Assembly (NCBI RefSeq): GCF_900100275.1
Contig: NZ_FNET01000012.1
Location: forward strand, 186,001 to 250,000
DNA: 64,000 nt
Direction of reading: 5' to 3'
Origin: Lentzea albidocapillata subsp. violacea
GTDB lineage: Bacteria > Actinomycetota > Actinomycetes > Mycobacteriales > Pseudonocardiaceae
Both the position numbers and the translations under genes were made by a program. This document shows, piece after piece, positions 54,185 through 62,527 of this stretch; position 1 is the stretch's first letter; every line of letters starts with the position of its first letter. The notes under the pieces were generated by a model. It saw only the letters and a program-made list of their open reading frames with translations, made no database searches and was not told where the DNA came from.

Positions 54185-55177
54185 GTGACCCCCATTGACC
54201 TGCGCTCGGACACCGTCACCCAGCCCGACGAGGCCATGCGCCGCGCGATGGCGGCAGCCGAAGTCGGCGACGACGTGCTGGACCACGACCCGACCATGGC
54301 CGCTCTGGAGGAGCGGGTCGCCGGGTTGCTCGGGGTCGAGGCCGCGCTCTGGGTTCCCTCCGGTTCCATGGGCAACCTCATCGCCCTGTTCCTGCACCTG
54401 CGGCGGGGCGACCGGTTCCTGGCTCCGCTGGGCGCGCACGTGCTGGACGCCGAACTCGGCACCGCCGCGTGGCTGGCCGGTGGAATGCCGCACGCGCTTG
54501 CTTCGCTGACTCCCGAGACGGTGGTGGCCGCCGGTGGTGGTGAGTCTCCGTACTACGGGCTACGCACCACGTTGTTGTGTCTGGAGAACACGCACAACGC
54601 TGCCGGCGGCACGGTGACCTCCGTCGACGAGCACGCTGCGCTGGTCGCCGCCGCGCGCTCGATCGGGCTGGCGGTGCACCTCGACGGCGCGCGGCTGTGG
54701 AACGCGTCCGTCGCTCTCGGGGTGCCGCTGACCTCGCTTACGGCCGGGGCCGACACCGTTCAGGTGTGCCTGTCGAAGGGGCTCGGCGCGCCGGTCGGAT
54801 CGGTCGTGGCCGGCTCCGCGTCGTTCGTCGTGGAGGCCCGGCGCGTCCGGAAGATGCTGGGTGGCGGAGTGCGGCAGGGCGGAGTGCTCGCGGCCGCGGG
54901 TCTAGTGGCTCTCGACCGGATCGACCGCCTGGAAGCCGATCATTCCAATGCCAATGGATTGGCTTCCGGGTTGAGGGCGCTGGGCTGGGAGGTGGACGAG
55001 CCCGCCACGAACATCGTGCTGGCGTCGGTACCAGACCTGGAGAAGACGCTGTTGTCCTTGCGCGACGCCGGGGTCTTCGCGAGTCCCATGTCGGGCAAGG
55101 TTCGGTTCGTGACGCACGGCGACGTGGACTCGTCCGACATCGCCGAGGTGCTTCGCCGCCTGCGAGAGGACATCTGA
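54185..55177 (+). CDS. ltaE: Low-specificity L-threonine aldolase
   Basis: 330 residues, PLP fold-type I enzyme cleaving threonine/allothreonine to glycine and acetaldehyde. [15 protein letters not shown] start, [37 protein letters not shown], and the Schiff-base Lys in [13 protein letters not shown], then [19 protein letters not shown] start. One base separates it from the HAD gene, so they are co-transcribed. Confidence 0.94.
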   Translation: MTPIDLRSDTVTQPDEAMRRAMAAAEVGDDVLDHDPTMAALEERVAGLLGVEAALWVPSGSMGNLIALFLHLRRGDRFLAPLGAHVLDAELGTAAWLAGGMPHALASLTPETVVAAGGGESPYYGLRTTLLCLENTHNAAGGTVTSVDEHAALVAAARSIGLAVHLDGARLWNASVALGVPLTSLTAGADTVQVCLSKGLGAPVGSVVAGSASFVVEARRVRKMLGGGVRQGGVLAAAGLVALDRIDRLEADHSNANGLASGLRALGWEVDEPATNIVLASVPDLEKTLLSLRDAGVFASPMSGKVRFVTHGDVDSSDIAEVLRRLREDI

Positions 55178-55178
55178 G

Positions 55179-55775
55179 ATGCGCTGGATCGTGTTCGACT
55201 TCGGCGAGGTCATCAGCCAGCGGAACCCGGCGAGGCCCGCGATGGCTGCTCGGCTCGGGGTGTCTTTCGACGCTTTCGAGACCGCGTACTGGGACCGCGA
55301 CGCCTACGACCGCGGCGGCTCGGACTCCGACTACTGGACACGGATCGGTTCCTCGCTCGGGTTGACCCTCGACGACGCTCTCGTCCGCGAGCTGACCGCC
55401 ATGGACAACGCGGGCTGGCTCGACGATCCAGTGGTGGAGACGGTCGCGCTGATCGAGGACCTGGCGTCCCTCGGCGTGCCGCTGGCGTTGCTGTCGAACG
55501 CGCCCTCGACGTTCGGACGGCTGGCCGAGAAGATGCCGTGGGCCAAGCACTTCCGGCACCTGATCTTCTCGGGTGACCTCGGCTGCGCCAAGCCGGACGC
55601 GGCGATCTGGAAGCACACGTCGTCCGTGATCGGTTCGTCGGACGTGATCTTCTTCGACGACCGCGCGTCCAATGTGGAGGGTGCACTGGCCGCAGGCTGG
55701 GACGCGCGGCTGTGGACGTCAGCCTCCGCTGCGCGTGTCGAGCTCCTTGCGGAGCTCGGCGATCTCCGCCCGTAG
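55179..55775 (+). CDS. HAD-superfamily hydrolase
   Basis: 198 residues. HAD motif I is DFGEVIS (nucleophile Asp; the second acid is Glu for the usual Gly-Gly or Asp), motif II LSNAPS, Lys motif CAKPDAAIW and motif IV FFDDRASNVEGA, the latter with both acids. Resembles small-cap phosphatases of the haloacid-dehalogenase III type. The substrate is unknown. Downstream of ltaE (1-bp gap); its end overlaps the convergent channel gene by 57 nt. Confidence 0.87.
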   Translation: MRWIVFDFGEVISQRNPARPAMAARLGVSFDAFETAYWDRDAYDRGGSDSDYWTRIGSSLGLTLDDALVRELTAMDNAGWLDDPVVETVALIEDLASLGVPLALLSNAPSTFGRLAEKMPWAKHFRHLIFSGDLGCAKPDAAIWKHTSSVIGSSDVIFFDDRASNVEGALAAGWDARLWTSASAARVELLAELGDLRP

Positions 55776-56444
55776 GTGCCGGAGTTCCTGCGCGGTCTCG
55801 AGCTCGGCTTCCTCGACACCGCGCAGTTTCTCCACGAGCCAGCTGGCGATCGTGCCGGTGATGACACCGAGCAACGCGATGCCGCCGACCATCAACAACC
55901 CGGCGACGAGCCGCCCCTCACCCGTGACGGGGTAGCGGTCGCCGTACCCGACCGTCGACATGGTGGTCAGCGTCCACCACAGCGCGTCGCCGAACGTGGT
56001 GATGCTGGCGTTCTCCGCGTGCCTTTCCGCATCCAGCACCGCAAGACTCGCGCAGAACGCGACGATTACCGTCACACCCGCGACGTAAATGCCGACACGT
56101 TGCCTGATCTTGTGCTGGAACTTCTTGTTCAGCAACGTGATGACCGTGATGAGCCGGAGCACCCTGAGCTGCCGAACCATCGGCAGGACCACTGCCGCAA
56201 GATCGAAGATATGTGTTCTCAGGAACTTCAACTTGTTCTGCGCCAGGGTCAGCCTCATGACGAACTCGGCCGCGAACACGACCCAGACCAGCCACAACAC
56301 GATCTCCAGGGTGAAGTGCATCGCCCCGTGATCATCGAGAACCTGCCACGCGTAGGCGGCGAGGAACACCACGGCGAGTGCCGTCAACGGCCACTCGACC
56401 TTTCGCTCCCACCGCTCGAGGCGCGCCTCGTTGGCTAACAACAC
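55719..56444 (-). CDS. Voltage-gated-type potassium channel
   Basis: 241 residues: six-helix architecture with an Arg-containing S4-like segment (MVRQLRVLRLITVITLLNKK), pore helix (DALWWTLTTM) and the K+ selectivity filter STVGYGDRYPV. A cytoplasmic C-terminal coiled coil (about 205-238, ELETAQELRHLRAEIAELRKEL) probably tetramerises it. ATG 56444. The gene end overlaps the HAD gene. Confidence 0.92.
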   Translation of the reverse strand: MLLANEARLERWERKVEWPLTALAVVFLAAYAWQVLDDHGAMHFTLEIVLWLVWVVFAAEFVMRLTLAQNKLKFLRTHIFDLAAVVLPMVRQLRVLRLITVITLLNKKFQHKIRQRVGIYVAGVTVIVAFCASLAVLDAERHAENASITTFGDALWWTLTTMSTVGYGDRYPVTGEGRLVAGLLMVGGIALLGVITGTIASWLVEKLRGVEEAELETAQELRHLRAEIAELRKELDTRSGG

Positions 56445-56482
56445 CGCCTCATGGTGAGTGGTTCGTTCGCATTAATCCAGTG

Positions 56483-56632
56483 TCATCGCTTGGATTTGAT
56501 CGCACCGTAAGCCGCCGTGCCTGCAAGGAGTAGTCCCCCAATCACAGCGAGCCAGAAAAGGCCTTTCACCACGGCCCCGACGACGGCCAGCACGATCCAG
56601 ATCGCCACCAGCCACCCGATGATCGCCCACAT
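56483..56632 (-). CDS. Small hydrophobic membrane protein (49 aa)
   Basis: A 49-residue frame, MWAIIGWLVAIWIVLAVVGA at the start and AYGAIKSKR at the end, with two adjoining hydrophobic helices. GGGAGG stands 5 nt before the ATG at 56632, a strong ribosome site, so it is probably real although short. Similar hydrophobic miniproteins are common in actinobacteria without known role. It lies between the aminotransferase and the K+ channel genes, all on the minus strand. Confidence 0.7.
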   Translation of the reverse strand: MWAIIGWLVAIWIVLAVVGAVVKGLFWLAVIGGLLLAGTAAYGAIKSKR

Positions 56633-56701
56633 AGGACCTCCCGTTCCTCCTCCTGTGAACGTCCGGCCGCCCGGATTTGTTGCTCTTGGTTCGGGCTCGT
56701 C

Positions 56702-56795
56702 GGGTCAGTTCGTGGTCTTCTTGGGTCTCGTGGGTCTCTTGGGTCTCTGGGGTCTTCTTGGGTCTCTTGGGTTCCTGGGTTCTTGGGTTCTTGGG
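56702..56795. repeat. G-rich GGGTCTT-type tandem repeat with G-quadruplex potential
   Basis: Ten GGG or GGGG tracts occur on the plus strand at 4-8-nt spacing (for example 56732, 56741, 56749, 56760, 56769, 56777, 56785, 56793), separated by CT/TT-rich spacers. It begins immediately after the aminotransferase stop codon (56796-56798, minus strand), so the transcript carries C-runs and the template G-runs. Confidence 0.8.
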
Positions 56796-57926
56796 TCAGA
56801 GCCAGGCCTTCAACCGGCGCAGGGCCTCCTCGATGTCCTGCGTGGCGCCCGCGAACGACATCCGCACGAAGTGATGCCCGTCCACGGGGTCGAAGTCGAT
56901 CCCGGGCACGATCGCAACCCCGGTCTCATCGAGCAGCTTCTTGCAGAACCCCATCGAGTCGTCCGTCAGATGCCGCACGTCCGCATACACGTAGAACGCC
57001 CCGTCGGCCGGCGCGAGCTTGTCGATGCCGAGGTCCGTGAGCCCTTCGACCAACAGGTCGCGGTTCACCCTGTACCGCTTGAGGTGCTCGGCCGTCTCCG
57101 CGTAAGCGTCCTCATGGAAGGCCTCGACCGCCGCGTACTGCGCCAACGCCGGCGGGCACAACGTGAAGTTGCCCGTCAGGCAGTCCACGGCCCGGCGCAA
57201 CCGCTCCGGCAGCAACATCCACCCGAGCCGCCACCCGGTCATCGCGAATGCCTTGGAGAACGAGTTGACGACGATCGCGTCCCTGGTGGTTTCCCAGGCA
57301 CACTTCAAAGGCTCGCCATAGCTGATCCCGTGATAGATCTCGTCGCTGATCAGCTGAACCCCGTTGGCCGCGCACCACGCCGCGATCGGCTCGACATCGG
57401 CAACGGTCCCGGTCGGGTTGGCCGGGCTGGCCACGATCACGCCCTTGAGCCCGGGATCAAGCATCTCGACCGTCGGCTGGAACCGCGTCTCCGGCCCGCA
57501 CGGCAACTCGACGACCTCGCACCCCAACGCCTTGAGGATGTTGCGGTAAGCCGGGTATCCCGGCCGAGCCAGGGCCACCCGGTCACCCGCGTCGAAGGCC
57601 GCCAGGAACGCGAGCGTGAAGGCCCCAGACGACCCCGTGGTCACCACCACGTCGTCCGCCGACACATCGAGGTCGTACTGCCGCTTGTAGTGCCCGGCGA
57701 TGGCCTTGCGCAGCTCCGGAATCCCCAGCTGCTCGGTGTAGCCCAGCGCGTGCTCGTCCAGAGCCCGCACGGCGGCCTCCCGCACCGGGCGCGGCGCGGG
57801 GCTCGACGGCTGGCCGGCGGCCAGGGAGATCACGTCACCGTGCGTCCGCTGCCTCTGCGCGGCGGCGGACAGCACGTCCATGACGTGGAAGGGCGGGACG
57901 TCGGCGCGGGCAGCCACGGTCAGCAT
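56796..57926 (-). CDS. Class I/II pyridoxal-phosphate aminotransferase
   Basis: 376 residues, fold type I AspC-like. MDVLSAAAQ and LAAGQPS at the start, PGYPAYRNIL, PANPTGTV, ISDEIYHGISYG and the Schiff-base Lys in NSFSKAFAMTGWRLGW, then the Arg in FVRMSFAGAT for carboxylate binding. Substrate cannot be told (aspartate, alanine or aromatic). ATG 57926; the upstream region holds tandem repeats. Confidence 0.92.
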   Translation of the reverse strand: MLTVAARADVPPFHVMDVLSAAAQRQRTHGDVISLAAGQPSSPAPRPVREAAVRALDEHALGYTEQLGIPELRKAIAGHYKRQYDLDVSADDVVVTTGSSGAFTLAFLAAFDAGDRVALARPGYPAYRNILKALGCEVVELPCGPETRFQPTVEMLDPGLKGVIVASPANPTGTVADVEPIAAWCAANGVQLISDEIYHGISYGEPLKCAWETTRDAIVVNSFSKAFAMTGWRLGWMLLPERLRRAVDCLTGNFTLCPPALAQYAAVEAFHEDAYAETAEHLKRYRVNRDLLVEGLTDLGIDKLAPADGAFYVYADVRHLTDDSMGFCKKLLDETGVAIVPGIDFDPVDGHHFVRMSFAGATQDIEEALRRLKAWL

Positions 57927-57963
57927 GCCGTCAGGCTAACTGGCCACTACCCCGCCTCACCCC

Positions 57964-58075
57964 TGTCCGTTCGCACCTCACACCCATGTCCGTTCGCGCC
58001 TGACCTCTGGCAGGTTCGCGACTCGCACCCCCTGTCCGTTCGCACCGGACCTCTGGCAGGTTCGCGACTCACCTC
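57964..58075. repeat. Imperfect tandem repeat with 23/46-bp period
   Basis: A 38-bp unit beginning TGTCCGTTCGC occurs at 57987-58024 and 58033-58070 (46 bp apart), with a partial copy at 57964-57977 (23 bp before). Inside each 46-bp unit the second half (TGGCAGGTTCGCGACTCG) resembles the first, so the basic unit is about 23 bp. It lies upstream of the aminotransferase start. Confidence 0.8.
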
Positions 58076-58270
58076 TGCTCTCGACGCCCCTCGGCGTAGC
58101 ACCTTCGGTCGCAACCCCCGCGCTTCCGCAATATGCGGGCGCAGATAACAGTGTTTCAGGACATTGACTACCCGTGTGGGTGTGGATAACTGAAATCCGG
58201 CATATCTGCGTCACGAGATACCTGACGAAGAAGTGCCGGATTCCGGACAAAGCTCACCCGATCGAGCGGG
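58076..58270. promoter_or_regulatory. Intergenic segment with inverted repeat and DnaA-box-like site
   Basis: Between the tandem repeats and the SLT gene end. AATCCGGCA (58194-58202) is inverted as TGCCGGATT (58234-58242) around a 31-nt loop, just after the SLT stop codon, and could be a terminator or a protein-binding site. TGTGGATAA (58181-58189) equals the complement of the E. coli DnaA box. The patch is AT-richer than its surroundings. No gene seen. Confidence 0.35.
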
Positions 58271-59419
58271 CTAATACCCTTGGTAACCGCCGCCCTGCGA
58301 CATCGCCTTCAGGCCTGGGTGGCCTTCGAAGCCGCCGTAGCGCGAGAACGTGTAGCGAACACCGGCGATGATGTTGTCCACCGGATTCCAGATGTCGCCG
58401 TGGCCGGGCAGCTTGTGCGCGTTGAACGTCGAGTCGATGCACTGCATGAGGCCCTTGGAGGGCGTTCCCGCCTGGGCGTTGGAATCCCAGAGGTTGATCG
58501 CGTGCGGGTTGCCGCTCGACTCCTTCTCGATGATCTTCCAGATCTCGTCGATGTTCTCTTCGGTGACCGGAATGCCGTTGGCCTGGAGGATCTTGATGGC
58601 CTCGCGGATCCACTCCTCGACGTTGCCGGGAGGCGGGCTGCCGGAGGGCGGGCCGCCGCTGGAGCCGAGGCCGCCCATACCGCCGCCGCCCTCGCCGCCA
58701 CCGCCACCACCGGAGGCGCCGCCACCGCCGCCGTTGTTCGACGGCGTCGCGGGCGCGGGTCGCGGGTCCGATGTGGACGAAGCCTTGGTCGAGTCGTCCG
58801 GTGGTGGGGTCGGGGCCCATTCGACGGGCTTGCCGGGGGCCGGGGTGAAGGACTGGGTGTTCGGGTCCTCCAGCGACGAGAACTTCGGGTTCAGTGCGCC
58901 GGGGCGGGACTTCAGGGTGCCGGCGGCGGCGTTCACCGCGGTTTCTGCTTGGGAGACAATGGACCGGGCATCGCCGGCGGCCTCGGCGCAGTAGCCGCGG
59001 ATCACGCTGTCGACGTCCTCTTGCGGCTGGTTGTGGAGCTGCTGGCGCGTTTGGCGGGCGCGGCTCAGGAGGTTCTCGCAGATGCGGCTCATCGAGGTCT
59101 TCGCGGTTTCCAGCGCGTTCGCCGCCGCCTCCAGGTCGGTCGCGGCGTTGTTCAGCGCTTCGGCCATCGAGGTGCCGCACTTCGTGACGTTGGCCATGTA
59201 GGCGACGAAACCGTCGGCGGACCTGCCTTCCCAGGCGCCGTCGAGCTGCGTGACGGATCGCTGCAGGACGTTCGTCTGGTCGCCGCACTTGCCCGCGGCG
59301 TGCTTCCAGCGGTTCGCGATGTCGCGCACGGCCTGGGGTTGCGCGGTCTCGATCCTGTCCGCGAGCGCGGCCAGTTCCGCGCCGCCGGGCAGCGCCGCGA
59401 CCTCGTCCATCGCGCTCAT
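58271..59419 (-). CDS. WXG-type protein with C-terminal lytic transglycosylase (SLT) domain; probable T7SS effector
   Basis: 382 residues. The first ~170 are helical with W-E-G (63-65) at the turn, as in WXG100 proteins fused to effectors. A Pro/Ser/Gly linker (~200-265) leads to an SLT-type transglycosylase domain: catalytic Glu in WKIIEKESSGNPHAIN and the downstream GLMQCID motif, both normal for goose-type/SLT muramidases. It would cut peptidoglycan. Its partner gene at 59421 ends 1 bp before. Analogous Rpf-independent wall hydrolases are T7SS cargo in actinobacteria, by inference. Ends YQGY. Confidence 0.85.
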   Translation of the reverse strand: MSAMDEVAALPGGAELAALADRIETAQPQAVRDIANRWKHAAGKCGDQTNVLQRSVTQLDGAWEGRSADGFVAYMANVTKCGTSMAEALNNAATDLEAAANALETAKTSMSRICENLLSRARQTRQQLHNQPQEDVDSVIRGYCAEAAGDARSIVSQAETAVNAAAGTLKSRPGALNPKFSSLEDPNTQSFTPAPGKPVEWAPTPPPDDSTKASSTSDPRPAPATPSNNGGGGGASGGGGGGEGGGGMGGLGSSGGPPSGSPPPGNVEEWIREAIKILQANGIPVTEENIDEIWKIIEKESSGNPHAINLWDSNAQAGTPSKGLMQCIDSTFNAHKLPGHGDIWNPVDNIIAGVRYTFSRYGGFEGHPGLKAMSQGGGYQGY

Positions 59420-59420
59420 G

Positions 59421-59726
59421 TCAGACCGCCTTCAAGGAGTTCTTGTTGGCTTCCTCGACGTCCGCGACGTTGGTCTGGATCGCGTCCAGCGCACCCTCTG
59501 CCTTGCGCAGCACCTTTTCGGCCGCCTCGAACTCCTGAGTGCCTACCTGGTCCATTGCGGACACCGCAGCGGAGATCGCACCGGACGAGCCGAGTTTCCC
59601 GAAAATGTCCGGATTGCCGTACTGACCGGAAAGGCCGTCACCGATCGCGCCGAATTGTCCGGCCTGACTGCTCACGGTCGTTCGGCACTGTTCCATGGCT
59701 TCGGTGTTGAACTTCGTCGCAGCCAT
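59421..59726 (-). CDS. WXG100/EspC-like small T7SS protein (partner of the SLT effector)
   Basis: 101 residues, two helices separated by a Gly/Asn-rich turn (GDGLSGQYGNPDIF). It lacks a W-x-G, but length, helical hairpin and coupling to the WXG-SLT gene 1 bp downstream fit an ESX partner. Ala-rich and Cys-poor (one Cys). ATG start. Separate from the EspG gene upstream by a terminator and 135 bp, so it has its own promoter. Confidence 0.72.
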   Translation of the reverse strand: MAATKFNTEAMEQCRTTVSSQAGQFGAIGDGLSGQYGNPDIFGKLGSSGAISAAVSAMDQVGTQEFEAAEKVLRKAEGALDAIQTNVADVEEANKNSLKAV

Positions 59727-59813
59727 GCGCGCCCTACCCCCTCAACGTCTGCTCACCGACTTTAGAACGAATCGCGCCGGGCAGTGCGCCGATTCGCTCT
59801 TTCGAGACGACGA

Positions 59814-59843
59814 TGCCCGCCCGTCGAGTTCGACGGGCGGGCA
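59814..59843. terminator. Hairpin terminator after espG (cassette B)
   Basis: Perfect 13-bp stem (59814-59826 with 59831-59843) closing a 4-nt loop, 18 nt beyond the stop codon of the espG-like gene. It separates the PPE/EspG transcript from the WXG/SLT pair. Confidence 0.85.
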
Positions 59844-59861
59844 CGTACGAGCGTTCCGTGA

Positions 59862-60617
59862 TCAGACTTCTTGCAATAGCTCCCAGATCACCCCGGCGAG
59901 CCGATGATTGTCGACCGGCGTGATGGTGCACCACTTGCGGCCGTCACTGCTCGGCTTGAGCTGACGGAGATATCGCCCGTTGTGCGTGTCGTGGAAGGAA
60001 ACGACACGATCCGCACGCCGTCCGTTGCGCTGCACGCCGAACTGCCCCCGCGTGGACATGCCGTCGAGCATGCCCGCGAGCTCCTGCGCGTCACCGAGCC
60101 GCATTCCCCGCCGCTCCAGCGAGGTGATCATCGCCTGCGCGTCGAGCCCGACGTTCTTGGCGGCGGCCACCAGCTCGTCGTAGGGCATGCTGGTCGACCG
60201 CCCGAACCCGGCGGGCATCTCCCCGGCGACCGACACCGCGGCCTCGGCGAGCGCCGTGCCGCGGGCCTCGATCAACCACATCTCGTCGCGATCCTGCACC
60301 GCCAGGATCGCCTCGTCCCCGATTGCCGCCGCGAGTCCACTGATCTGCCGGTCGGCCCAGATCCACAGGTCGATCGACACCTGGTGGTTCGCCAGCAACG
60401 CGAACCCGTCGGCGAGCTCGGGCACGACCCGCCCGTTGCGGGCGAGGCCGCGCGCCTCCAGCGACTCCCAGGCCCGCTTCACCACCTCGGACTTCTCGGT
60501 GTGGGTGATGGAGGGAATCCGCGTGTCGAGCGCGACGTGCGCGGCCGGGAGGCGTTGCGCCTCCCAGACCACGGCGAACTCCACTGTGGACAGAACCACA
60601 GAACCTGGTGAGCTCAA
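59862..60617 (-). CDS. EspG-family ESX secretion chaperone (cassette B)
   Basis: 251 residues. STVEFAVVWEAQRLPAAH at the start and a C-terminal block F-H-D-T-H-N-G-R-Y-L-R-Q ... W-C-T-I-T-P-V-D that parallels cassette A's EspG. It should bind the PPE-like protein encoded 5 bp upstream and keep it export-competent. Start is TTG at 60617, with an AAGGA about 12 nt upstream; GTG at 60599 is an alternative. Last gene before the terminator. Confidence 0.87.
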   Translation of the reverse strand: MSSPGSVVLSTVEFAVVWEAQRLPAAHVALDTRIPSITHTEKSEVVKRAWESLEARGLARNGRVVPELADGFALLANHQVSIDLWIWADRQISGLAAAIGDEAILAVQDRDEMWLIEARGTALAEAAVSVAGEMPAGFGRSTSMPYDELVAAAKNVGLDAQAMITSLERRGMRLGDAQELAGMLDGMSTRGQFGVQRNGRRADRVVSFHDTHNGRYLRQLKPSSDGRKWCTITPVDNHRLAGVIWELLQEV

Positions 60618-60622
60618 GGGAT

Positions 60623-61921
60623 CTACTTGTCCTTCGGGTCTTCGCCGATGACGGACTGAACCACCATGCGGTCATCACCGAACATCTCGTCGGAGTCGAC
60701 GCCGTACTTGCGCACGTGCTCGCCGTCCTCCTCGCCCTCACCCCTCGCAGCGCTGGCAGCGGGCGACATGAGCGAACCGGCACCCTTGCCGGCCACACCA
60801 CCCTTACCGGCGGCCGCAGCGCCGCCGCGATTCGCCTCAGGTCCGACGCCGCTGGCACCACCGGGCGTCATGGCGCCGCCGGGGCCCTTGCCGGCCGCGC
60901 CGGTACCGCCGGCACCAGCACCGGCACCACCGGCGCCAGCTCCGCCACCACCGGCCTTGGTGCCGCCGATCGTGCTGGGCGCACCCTTCGGTCCGGTGGG
61001 CGCGATCGGCGTCTTGGGCGCCTGGCTCGGACCGCGTCCGCCACCGACGACCTGCGCTCCACGCGCGCCGGCCGTGCCGCCGGCGAGACCGGCGGCCGCG
61101 GCTGTCGCGGCGGCGATGCCGATCGACGGAGCGCCGAACGGCTTGGGCAGGCCGGGGCCTGCGGCGAGCGGGTTGGGCGTGCCGGTGCCGGGCATGACGC
61201 CGGTGGCGTTGCCGGGCGTGCTCGGGATGGGGGCGCCTGGCACGCCGGGCATGCCGGGGCTGCCGGGCGAGCCGGTGAAGCCGGGGCCACCGCTGACGCC
61301 GGGAGGGCCGCCCGTGGGCACGCCGACCTGTGGTCCGACGGGCGTGGCGACAGCGCCACTGGCCACGACGATGTCCGGCGGCGGATTGGGAGCGCGGAAG
61401 CCGTCGAGGGAGTTCTGGCTGCCCGAGACGTAGCCGTTCAGGCTGTCGATAGCCTGTTGGCGAGCCTTGTTGGTCGCCTCGACCTCTTTCGCGTGGTCGG
61501 TTTCGACGCCGAAGAAGCCTCCGACCTTGTCACCGAAGTTCTTCTCGGTGTCCCCGCGCAGATCCTGCGACGGGGGCGTGCTGTGACGAGCCTGGCTGGT
61601 GCTCTCACCCTGTTGGGTTATGGCACTAGAACTTTCATTCGATGCCTGAGTGCTGTCGTCGAGGCCAGCGGCAACGACGTCGGTCTCCTCGTGACTCTTC
61701 TGAGCAGCCGCGCCGCCCCACTCGATCTTGAGTTCTCTCAGCTGCGCGCGAATCGTCTGATCGATGCCGTCGATGGTGTTGGCCAACGTTCGCAGCGCCT
61801 CGGATGCTTCGCTGAACTGCGTCGCGATCGTGGTGCTTGAGAGCTTCTGGACCTCTTCGGCGAGGTCCTGGTTGGACCAACCGTCGAAGTTCCAGTCATT
61901 GAGCTGCCGATAACCCGACAT
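60623..61921 (-). CDS. PPE-like T7SS substrate with Gly/Pro-rich region and conserved acidic tail (cassette B)
   Basis: 432 residues. An N-terminal helical region (1-180) has W-G-G in LKIEWGGAAAQKS at the hairpin turn; the middle (~230-390) is Gly/Ala/Pro-rich with low complexity. The end reads RGEGEEDGEH ... FGDDRMV ... VIG, repeating the tail of cassette A's PPE-like protein although the rest is hardly alignable. GGGGGAG lies just before the ATG at 61921. Coupled to its EspG 5 bp downstream; DUF3558 lipoprotein gene 9 bp upstream. Confidence 0.82.
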   Translation of the reverse strand: MSGYRQLNDWNFDGWSNQDLAEEVQKLSSTTIATQFSEASEALRTLANTIDGIDQTIRAQLRELKIEWGGAAAQKSHEETDVVAAGLDDSTQASNESSSAITQQGESTSQARHSTPPSQDLRGDTEKNFGDKVGGFFGVETDHAKEVEATNKARQQAIDSLNGYVSGSQNSLDGFRAPNPPPDIVVASGAVATPVGPQVGVPTGGPPGVSGGPGFTGSPGSPGMPGVPGAPIPSTPGNATGVMPGTGTPNPLAAGPGLPKPFGAPSIGIAAATAAAAGLAGGTAGARGAQVVGGGRGPSQAPKTPIAPTGPKGAPSTIGGTKAGGGGAGAGGAGAGAGGTGAAGKGPGGAMTPGGASGVGPEANRGGAAAAGKGGVAGKGAGSLMSPAASAARGEGEEDGEHVRKYGVDSDEMFGDDRMVVQSVIGEDPKDK

Positions 61922-61930
61922 GGCTCCCCC

Positions 61931-62527
61931 TCACTTCAATGTCTTGAGCGTCGAGAGCGCGAGACCAGCGGCCTTCTCAGCCTTCCCGCACAGCACGGCC
62001 TGGTCTTTTTCCTTGGTGGTGGTCGGAATGTAACTGACCATCAACTGCTGACCATCGGCAACGTCAATCGCCACCGAGCAGTCGAACCCAGACCCGCCTT
62101 TTAGCTTGATCTCAACTGCGCCGAAGTCGCCAACCTTGATCACTTTCGCGTCAACGTTGCCGCCGCCCTTCAGCCAATAAGAAACGCCGTCGTGGGTCAC
62201 TGCGCCAACTTGGTAACCGAATCCGCCGTCACTGCCGTAATCACAACTGGGCGACTCTTTGCCCTCCACGAGATCCAGCTGCACAGGATCAGCGGAAACA
62301 GCGCTGATTTGCTTCATCTGTTCTGCGGTGAGCAGCTTGCAGGTATCGATCGAGTCCAACTTGAGCGCCTGCGGGCGCTCAGGAACCTTATTCCCGGAAT
62401 CACTTCCAGAGGAAGTATTTGACTGCGGAGCAGGAGTCGGATTTCCCTTTTCCCCGCCGGTCGTACAAGCCGAGACAACCATCACGGCAAAAACCGCGAC
62501 AGCGAGCTTGGAGATGCGCATATTCAC
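61931..62527 (-). CDS. DUF3558 lipoprotein (cassette B)
   Basis: 198 residues: signal peptide with lipobox VVSAC, Ser/Asn-rich linker and DUF3558 core (LDSIDTCKLLTAEQMKQI). Cys pattern (DTC, SC, DC, LC) as in cassette A. The GTG at 62527 overlaps the preceding stop by 4 nt; ATG 62521 is also possible. Likely anchored outside the membrane; function unknown. Confidence 0.85.
   Translation of the reverse strand: MNMRISKLAVAVFAVMVVSACTTGGEKGNPTPAPQSNTSSGSDSGNKVPERPQALKLDSIDTCKLLTAEQMKQISAVSADPVQLDLVEGKESPSCDYGSDGGFGYQVGAVTHDGVSYWLKGGGNVDAKVIKVGDFGAVEIKLKGGSGFDCSVAIDVADGQQLMVSYIPTTTKEKDQAVLCGKAEKAAGLALSTLKTLK

Noticed and set aside
57964-58075. Possible small CRISPR array
   Set aside because: Units are contiguous or partly overlapping, spacers are not unique sequences of constant length, and no cas gene is nearby.
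58181-58189. Replication origin
   Set aside because: One DnaA-box-like nonamer without dnaA, dnaN, gyrB or a box cluster nearby.
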